Shown here one piece after another: positions 6,130 through 10,265 of a stretch of DNA of 10,265 bases. The position numbers were made by a program, and so were the translations under genes. Under the pieces are notes generated by a model that was not told the DNA's origin, did not search any database, and was given only the letters and a program-made list of their open reading frames with translations. This stretch comes from Thermoplasmata archaeon. GTDB lineage: Archaea > Thermoplasmatota > Thermoplasmata > Thermoplasmatales > Thermoplasmataceae. Each line of letters opens with the position of its first letter. Positions within the stretch are counted from its first letter, which is position 1. Location of the stretch: NCBI GenBank assembly GCA_021797955.1, contig JAJZYV010000030.1, positions 1-10,265 of the forward strand, written 5' to 3'.

Positions 6130-7366
6130 CCTCCATTACTGTAGCAGCGATTTCAACATCTTCCGGAGAATGAAGAAATCCCACGAAATTTGTTTCGTAT
6201 TGTCCTGGTGACAAGTATACTCCTTTCTGAAGGCAATATTTAAAAAAGCTCATGAATCTTTTACTGTCAGAAGCCATGGCCGATTTGAAATTATATACTC
6301 GGCTTCCCGTAAAGAAAATTTGGAACATCGATTTATATTGGTTCAAAATTATTTCATGATCGGTTATGTATGGTTGGAGAATATTCGTTATTATGTCAGT
6401 CATTTTTCTTATATATTCATAATCTGCAGATTTGAGGTATTTAAGAGTTGCAAGGCCAGTAGCCATTGTGGCAGGGTTCGCGGAAAATGTTCCAGATTGA
6501 TATACCTTTCCTAAAGGGCTTATCATCTCCATTATTTTCTTTTTTCCGCCGAAAAGACCTATGGGGAGTCCTCCGCCTATTATTTTTCCCAAAATAGTTA
6601 GATCAGGGTTTAAACCTTCGATGTTCTGGTAACCTTTATAACCGAACCTGAATCCCGTTATTACTTCGTCAAGGATGAATAAAGCTCCATTTTCATGACA
6701 TATTTTCTCAAGATTCTTAAGGTAACCATCTTCTGGAGTAATAAGTCCTATATTTCCTAGAATAGGTTCAACAATAAGCGCAGCGATTTGATCTTTGTAT
6801 TTCCTGAAGAGTGCTTCAGTGTCAGCAATATTGTTATAATCTGATATAAGAACCGTTTTTCCAATTTCCTCTGGTATTCCGGGCGATGAGGGAGTACCAA
6901 AGGTTAGAGCTCCGCTTCCTGCATTTATGAGCACATAATCATGCGACCCATGAAATCCTGCATTCATCTTTATAATTAATTTTCTACCAGTATAGGCTCT
7001 TGCAAGTCGTATGGCGTGCATTGTGGCTTCAGTCCCTGAATTTGTAAATCGCATCATTTCTATGGAGGGAATGCCTGCCTTAATCTCAATAGCAAGCTTT
7101 ATTTCAAGTTCTGAGGGAACTCCAAGAGGCACGCTTAAATAGTCCATTTCGTGGATTTCAGAAATAATCTCTTCATTCCCGTAACCTGCGATCATTGCTC
7201 CAAATCCAAGATTAAAATCTAGATATTCTTTTCCATCTACATCAAAAATTCTATCTCCCAGTGCCTTTCTAAAATAAACAGGATTTGGAGTATAAAATCT
7301 TACAGGGGAATTTACACCGCTTGGAAACAGATTTTTTGCCTTATTGAAAAGTTCGGCAGAATTCAT
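6104..7366 (-). CDS. hemL: Glutamate-1-semialdehyde 2,1-aminomutase
   Basis: 420 residues, the usual family length. It is a PLP enzyme of aminotransferase fold type I that moves the amino group of glutamate-1-semialdehyde to form 5-aminolevulinate, in the C5 pathway of tetrapyrrole synthesis. Visible marks: FPSGVNSPVR (14-23), NSGTEA (109-114, phosphate binding), GFHGSHD (137-143), LDEVITGFR with Asp233 contacting the PLP ring nitrogen, and the Schiff-base Lys261 in LGKIIGGGLPIG. QSGTFSANP, typical of GSA aminomutase, follows. Start ATG 7366 matches the family N-terminus (NSAELFNKAKNLFPSG). No Shine-Dalgarno precedes it, so the transcript may be leaderless. It is the first gene of the hemLCD operon; hemA and hemB are not in this window. 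The upstream region holds the half-site cluster at 7442-7470. Confidence 0.97.
   Translation of the reverse strand: MNSAELFNKAKNLFPSGVNSPVRFYTPNPVYFRKALGDRIFDVDGKEYLDFNLGFGAMIAGYGNEEIISEIHEMDYLSVPLGVPSELEIKLAIEIKAGIPSIEMMRFTNSGTEATMHAIRLARAYTGRKLIIKMNAGFHGSHDYVLINAGSGALTFGTPSSPGIPEEIGKTVLISDYNNIADTEALFRKYKDQIAALIVEPILGNIGLITPEDGYLKNLEKICHENGALFILDEVITGFRFGYKGYQNIEGLNPDLTILGKIIGGGLPIGLFGGKKKIMEMISPLGKVYQSGTFSANPATMATGLATLKYLKSADYEYIRKMTDIITNILQPYITDHEIILNQYKSMFQIFFTGSRVYNFKSAMASDSKRFMSFFKYCLQKGVYLSPGQYETNFVGFLHSPEDVEIAATVMEGGIEASRN
6130..6134 (-). promoter_or_regulatory. Strong Shine-Dalgarno for hemC, spaced for a TTG start
   Basis: GGAGG on the minus strand inside the end of hemL. It is six bases before TTG 6123 but directly adjacent to GTG 6129. 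Its position favours the TTG as the working start. Confidence 0.5.
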
Positions 7367-7441
7367 TTGCAGGTATTATATCCGTGAATTTACGCTTTTC
7401 TTTTCATTAGTCCAATTTGATAAAAATTCTAAAACAAATCC

Positions 7442-7470
7442 TATGGTAATAATACCATATGGGAACCATA
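7442..7470. promoter_or_regulatory. Candidate operator: overlapping palindromes of TATGG/CCATA half-sites between hemL and taw2
   Basis: Four half-sites fall within 29 bases: TATGG 7442-7446, CCATA 7455-7459, TATGG 7458-7462, CCATA 7466-7470. The first pair forms a perfect 7-bp inverted repeat (TATGGTA, four-base spacer, TACCATA); the second pair forms a 5-bp repeat around GAA; the middle two overlap as CCATATGG. The cluster is about 76-104 bases from the hemL start and 62-90 from the taw2 start, so it could act on either gene. The arrangement resembles two dimer sites side by side. Confidence 0.45.
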
Positions 7471-7502
7471 GAGAAAAGTGTTAAAAATGCATACTCGTAA
7501 AT

Positions 7503-7510
7503 GATAAAAA
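7503..7510 (+). promoter_or_regulatory. TATA-like box for the Taw2-like gene
   Basis: GATAAAAA lies 22-29 bases before the TTG start at 7532, the same leaderless spacing seen for kdpF. The match is weak and the region AT-rich. Confidence 0.3.
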
Positions 7511-7531
7511 GCCTCTAGACATGGGTGCATA

Positions 7532-8545
7532 TTGAAAAGCTACGGTCTGTCTATACCAAGAGATAAATTCAATTATGTTTATAAATATCTTTATGAAAAA
7601 CATTTACTTAGGTTAGACCTAAAGATTATTTCCAGAGAAAAAATCCGAGTTCTACCAATTTTAAGCGTATTCAAATTAGAACAGTATGAATCAGAAATAT
7701 TTGATTTCCCCTTATCCCATGCCGATTCTGTCACAAATATTCTTGAAGAAGCAAGTAAGAATCTTAAAGAACCAATCAATGAAAAAATTGAATGGTACAG
7801 GTTGGGTAAGTCCATAATTTTGAAACAATGGGGAAATAGTAAACAAGAGAAATTGGCTGCGCTTGAGCTCGTAAAAAAAGGAAAAGCCTCAGCAGTTTAT
7901 AGGAAATCTGGTAAAATTACAGGTGAGAGGCGTAAACCCTCCATAGAATTACTTGCTGGGAAAGGAGGGGAAATGCAATATATAGAGAACGGTGTAAGGT
8001 ATATATTCGATCCGGAAAAAATAATGATAAGCAAGGGGAATTTAAGGGAAAGAAATTACATAGCATCGATCGGAATTAACCCAAAGAATGTTCTTGACAT
8101 GTTTTCAGGTATAGGGTATTTTTCACTTCCCATAGGGAAATACAAGAGACCTATAACGATGACATGCCTTGATGTAAATGAGGACGCTCTGCACTATTTA
8201 AAGACGGCAAGCGAATTAAACCGCATATCCTCTAAGATAGATATTTTTAATCAAGATTGCAGGAGTTTTCATGGAAAAATAAGTTACGATCTTATCGTAA
8301 TGGGTAATTTCAAGAGTTATTCATATTTACCATATGCACTGAGGAACACTAAAGAGGAAGGTCGATTATTATTGCATATCATAGTTCCAACCGAAAAGAT
8401 TGTAATTCTGAACTATCTAATTATGGAAAGAATAAGAAAATTTGGATACCGGGCCATTATAGAAAATGCCCATAAGGTGAAATCATTTTCACCGCATGTC
8501 TGGCACATGTCTGTAACAATTCTAATACTTCAGTTAGAATTATAA
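7532..8545 (+). CDS. taw2: Trm5/Taw2-family SAM-dependent tRNA G37-modifying enzyme, probably Taw2
   Basis: 337 residues from a TTG start. The frame is closed upstream by TAA at 7505 and has no ATG until deep inside the conserved region (Met148), so TTG is the best start. The N-terminal part (about 1-125) is lineage-variable; GERRKPSIELLAG (131-143) and the strand-turn ENGVRYIFDPEKIMISKGNLRERN match the Trm5/TYW2 core. The Rossmann SAM site follows: VLDMFSGIGYFSLPI (187-201), Asp215 in CLDVNE, NQDCR (240-244). Trm5 m1G37 methyltransferases carry an NPP-type motif after the fourth strand; here it is DLIVMGNF (253-260), close to the MGY form I recall for Taw2/TYW2. Taw2 transfers an aminocarboxypropyl group from SAM to 4-demethylwyosine in tRNA-Phe. 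Trm5-like methylation remains possible. Divergent from hemL. Confidence 0.75.
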   Translation: MKSYGLSIPRDKFNYVYKYLYEKHLLRLDLKIISREKIRVLPILSVFKLEQYESEIFDFPLSHADSVTNILEEASKNLKEPINEKIEWYRLGKSIILKQWGNSKQEKLAALELVKKGKASAVYRKSGKITGERRKPSIELLAGKGGEMQYIENGVRYIFDPEKIMISKGNLRERNYIASIGINPKNVLDMFSGIGYFSLPIGKYKRPITMTCLDVNEDALHYLKTASELNRISSKIDIFNQDCRSFHGKISYDLIVMGNFKSYSYLPYALRNTKEEGRLLLHIIVPTEKIVILNYLIMERIRKFGYRAIIENAHKVKSFSPHVWHMSVTILILQLEL

Positions 8546-8562
8546 AATATTATCTAATTTGT

Positions 8563-8575
8563 ATTTCTGAGAAAT
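8563..8575. repeat. Inverted repeat ATTTCT-N1-AGAAAT upstream of kdp (distal copy)
   Basis: Perfect 6-bp arms around one G, 18 bases after the taw2 stop. Wider arms TTGTA (8559-8563) and TACAA (8583-8587) bracket it. It could be an operator for kdp or part of the taw2 3' end; no T-run follows directly. The arms recur at 8652-8667. Confidence 0.35.
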
Positions 8576-8651
8576 GTTCTTTACAAGGAAAGAAGGTTAT
8601 TCTTAATGGATGAGACTAACAAGGGGCAATTTTGAAAAACAGACATTAAGG

Positions 8652-8667
8652 ATTTCTATAGAGAAAT
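8652..8667. repeat. Inverted repeat ATTTCT-N4-AGAAAT upstream of kdp (proximal copy)
   Basis: The same hexamer arms as at 8563-8575, but with a four-base spacer (ATAG). It ends 31 bases before the kdp TATA box, a reasonable place for an archaeal activator or repressor. The unequal spacers weaken the case for a shared dimeric site. Confidence 0.35.
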
Positions 8668-8698
8668 GATATATATTTTACCTTTTTTAGCCTGAAAA

Positions 8699-8706
8699 TT
8701 TAAATA
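8699..8706 (+). promoter_or_regulatory. Strong TATA box of the kdp operon
   Basis: TTTAAATA, a near-ideal archaeal TATA box, with a purine-rich BRE-like GAAAA just upstream (8694-8698). It lies 22-29 bases before the TTG at 8728, which predicts a transcript beginning at the kdpF start codon. Confidence 0.65.
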
Positions 8707-8727
8707 TACTTAGAAAATTAAAGTGGG

Positions 8728-8826
8728 TTGATTTCACTGAGCTATTGGGTAATACCATTAATACTAATCGTCGCTTTTACCTCGGGTTATCTTCTTTACA
8801 GCATTTATAGAGCTGAGAAATTATGA
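8728..8826 (+). CDS. kdpF: KdpF, small membrane subunit of the Kdp K+-transporting ATPase
   Basis: A 32-residue frame, very short and easily missed. It is one transmembrane helix (YWVIPLILIVAF) followed by the KdpF-like ending GYLLYSIYRAEKL, which matches GYLVYALINAEAF of E. coli KdpF (29 residues) closely. KdpF stabilises the KdpFABC complex in the membrane. Its position directly before kdpA, with an ATGA overlap (8823-8826), confirms the call. No ATG is available; TAA at 8719 closes the frame upstream, so TTG 8728 is the first candidate start, and it lies at the predicted transcription start of the TATA box at 8699. Translation is therefore probably leaderless from TTG, with CTG 8737 less likely. 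Expected regulation is induction by low potassium, as for other kdp operons; the sequence itself shows only the inverted repeats upstream. Confidence 0.8.
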   Translation: MISLSYWVIPLILIVAFTSGYLLYSIYRAEKL

Positions 8827-10265
8827 GTAATGGGGGAACTTCAACAAACTTCTGGCTCAATTTCTTTGTGAGCAACAGGCTTTTTTCCGGGACGATTATC
8901 ATATTGATTTATCTAATCGTAATTTCAATATTTGGATTTATAATCGCTGATCACATAAAGAAAATTTATCTGGGTCAACGTACTATTATGACCGGTTTTT
9001 CTGAAAAGGCCATATATTTCATAGAAAAAATAAGTGGTGTAGATGAGAATGAATCACACACTTTCAAGGGATATTTTTTTAGTCTTCTCTTTTTTAATTT
9101 GATGGCAGGTGTCTTTACCCTTTTATTTTTATTAATTCAAACCAATTATTTCCCGTTGCCAGGACAGAAAGGTTTTTCATTTACTCTTGCAATAAATACA
9201 ATAAGCAGTTTTCTTACCAATACAAATCTTCAGAATTACTCGTCGCCTCAGCGCTTGTCATATTATGAACTTACAATTGTAATTATTGGATTAATGTTTT
9301 TGTCTGCGGGAACAGGTTTCGCCGCATCAATGGCGTTTATTAGGGGAATAATTAAAGACGATGGAAAGCTGGGAAATTTTTTCCATGATTTCCTGGTTGC
9401 AATTTTTGAGTTGATTTTGCCTCTATCTCTCTTAGCTACCGTGATTTTCCTCTTCATTGGAATCCCAGAAAGCACTTCTTCTTTTCTCTACATTCATCCG
9501 TTCTTCTCCAAATCAGTTATTGGAATTCCCATTGGACCAGTAGCTTCTCTGGAAGGGATTAAAAATATAGGAACTAATGGTGGTGGTTTTTATGGAGCAA
9601 ATGCGGGATATCCCTTTGAAAATCCCAACTGGATTTCGAATATAGTTGAAGTCGTTTCTTTCACCATAATACCAATGGGTTCAATATTTGCCCTTGGCAG
9701 AGTTCTGGAAAGCAGAAATTTTGGAAGGATGGTTTTTGGTGTTATCATGTCATTATTTATGCTCAGTGCATTTTTTACATTCTTTGGAGAATATGCAGGT
9801 TTACCTACGATGAGTAACCTTGGGCTTTTCTATACGGGTAATTTCCTAGGAAAGGAAACAGCCTTAGGAATCTCACAAACATCTATATTTGCTTCAGGAG
9901 CAACCATGACATCAACCGGAGCAGCTAATTCTGCACTAAACGCTTTTACTCCAGCTGGTATTTTGGGGGTTCTATTTCCAATGCTGCTCAATGATCCACT
10001 TGGAGGAGTAGGTACTGGAATTTTAAACATATTTACCTATGTTATTTTCACGATTTTTTTAGTAGCCTTAATGGTGGGAAAACTCCCGGAACTTTTTAGT
10101 CTGAAGATAAGCTCAAAAGAGATAAAATATTCCACATATTCTCTTATTACGCATCCATTGCTCATAGTAGTTCCCCTAGGAATTACTTTGCTTATTCCTG
10201 CATTAATGTCAAGCTTTGTAAGTCCTAGGCCCGATCAGATAACAGAATTGCTTTATGAGTTTTCA
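8823..10265 (+). CDS. kdpA: KdpA, potassium-selective channel-like subunit of the Kdp ATPase (3' end beyond window)
   Basis: 481 residues are visible of about 560; the frame is still open at the window end. KdpA takes up K+ through a channel derived from the SKT superfamily; KdpB supplies the energy and KdpC assists, and these genes probably follow outside the window. The selectivity-filter loops can be read in order: TNTNLQNYS (132-140), GTNGGGFYGAN (250-260) followed by YPFENP, TSTGAANS (363-370), and GGVGTG (394-399). Multiple hydrophobic helices separate them. After the third loop E. coli has MHDSFT; here it reads ALNAFT (371-376), lacking the His and Asp. The N-terminal region (1-55) begins with a polar stretch before the first helix. 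Start ATG 8823 overlaps the kdpF stop, so translation is likely coupled; no clear Shine-Dalgarno is seen. Confidence 0.96.
   Translation, partial: MSNGGTSTNFWLNFFVSNRLFSGTIIILIYLIVISIFGFIIADHIKKIYLGQRTIMTGFSEKAIYFIEKISGVDENESHTFKGYFFSLLFFNLMAGVFTLLFLLIQTNYFPLPGQKGFSFTLAINTISSFLTNTNLQNYSSPQRLSYYELTIVIIGLMFLSAGTGFAASMAFIRGIIKDDGKLGNFFHDFLVAIFELILPLSLLATVIFLFIGIPESTSSFLYIHPFFSKSVIGIPIGPVASLEGIKNIGTNGGGFYGANAGYPFENPNWISNIVEVVSFTIIPMGSIFALGRVLESRNFGRMVFGVIMSLFMLSAFFTFFGEYAGLPTMSNLGLFYTGNFLGKETALGISQTSIFASGATMTSTGAANSALNAFTPAGILGVLFPMLLNDPLGGVGTGILNIFTYVIFTIFLVALMVGKLPELFSLKISSKEIKYSTYSLITHPLLIVVPLGITLLIPALMSSFVSPRPDQITELLYEFS

Noticed and set aside
8607..8636. ATG-initiated 9-codon frame in the kdp upstream region, considered as a leader peptide
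   Set aside because: Too short to support, upstream of the TATA box that appears to drive kdp, and with no attenuator structure next to it.
9263..10030. Minus-strand open frames within kdpA (9263-9475 and 9830-10030)
   Set aside because: Shadows of the conserved kdpA reading frame, with Pro/Lys-rich translations lacking any family resemblance.

Overview
This is an AT-rich archaeal chromosome segment, most likely from the Thermoplasmatales (Thermoplasma / Picrophilus / Ferroplasma / Cuniculiplasma relatives). Four things point there: the aIF1A - RIO1 kinase - KH-domain cluster, an archaeal initiator tRNA, TATA boxes placed for leaderless transcripts, and a secreted protein carrying the ESGLPSG-type domain typical of Thermoplasmata surface proteins. 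The genus cannot be fixed from sequence alone. Genes are packed tightly; the longest stretch without a gene is about 180 bases.

Layout. (1) 1-895, minus: a DapA/KDG-aldolase-type Schiff-base lyase, cut only at its very 3' end. (2) 1037-1621, plus: a small glycosylation-prone membrane-anchored surface protein. (3) 1774-2430, plus: a DtxR/MntR-family metal-dependent repressor with a mixed set of metal ligands. (4) 2560-4302, plus: a translation and ribosome-assembly operon of aIF1A, RIO1 kinase and a two-KH Pno1/Dim2-like protein. (5) 4438-4512, plus: initiator tRNA-Met with its own TATA box. (6) 4494-7366, minus: a tetrapyrrole operon hemL-hemC-hemD with overlapping genes, converging on the tRNA so that the last hemD codons lie inside the tRNA gene. 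(7) 7532-8545, plus: a Trm5/Taw2-type methyltransferase-fold enzyme, probably the wyosine aminocarboxypropyl transferase, divergent from hemL. (8) 8728 to the end, plus: start of a kdp potassium-pump operon, with a tiny kdpF that begins on a leaderless TTG and overlaps kdpA; kdpA runs off the window.

How the parts relate. hemL, hemC and hemD carry out sequential or nearby steps from glutamate-1-semialdehyde to uroporphyrinogen III (hemA and hemB are not here). The aIF1A-RIO1-KH operon and the initiator tRNA both serve translation. The most suggestive regulatory signal is a cluster of TATGG/CCATA half-sites between hemL and the Taw2-like gene. Its central octamer CCATATGG, with matching flank, also lies just upstream of the metal-dependent repressor gene, so the repressor might control both itself and haem synthesis. 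That link is inference. Otherwise the window is mostly conserved housekeeping DNA; I see no CRISPR array, insertion sequence, toxin-antitoxin or defence system.
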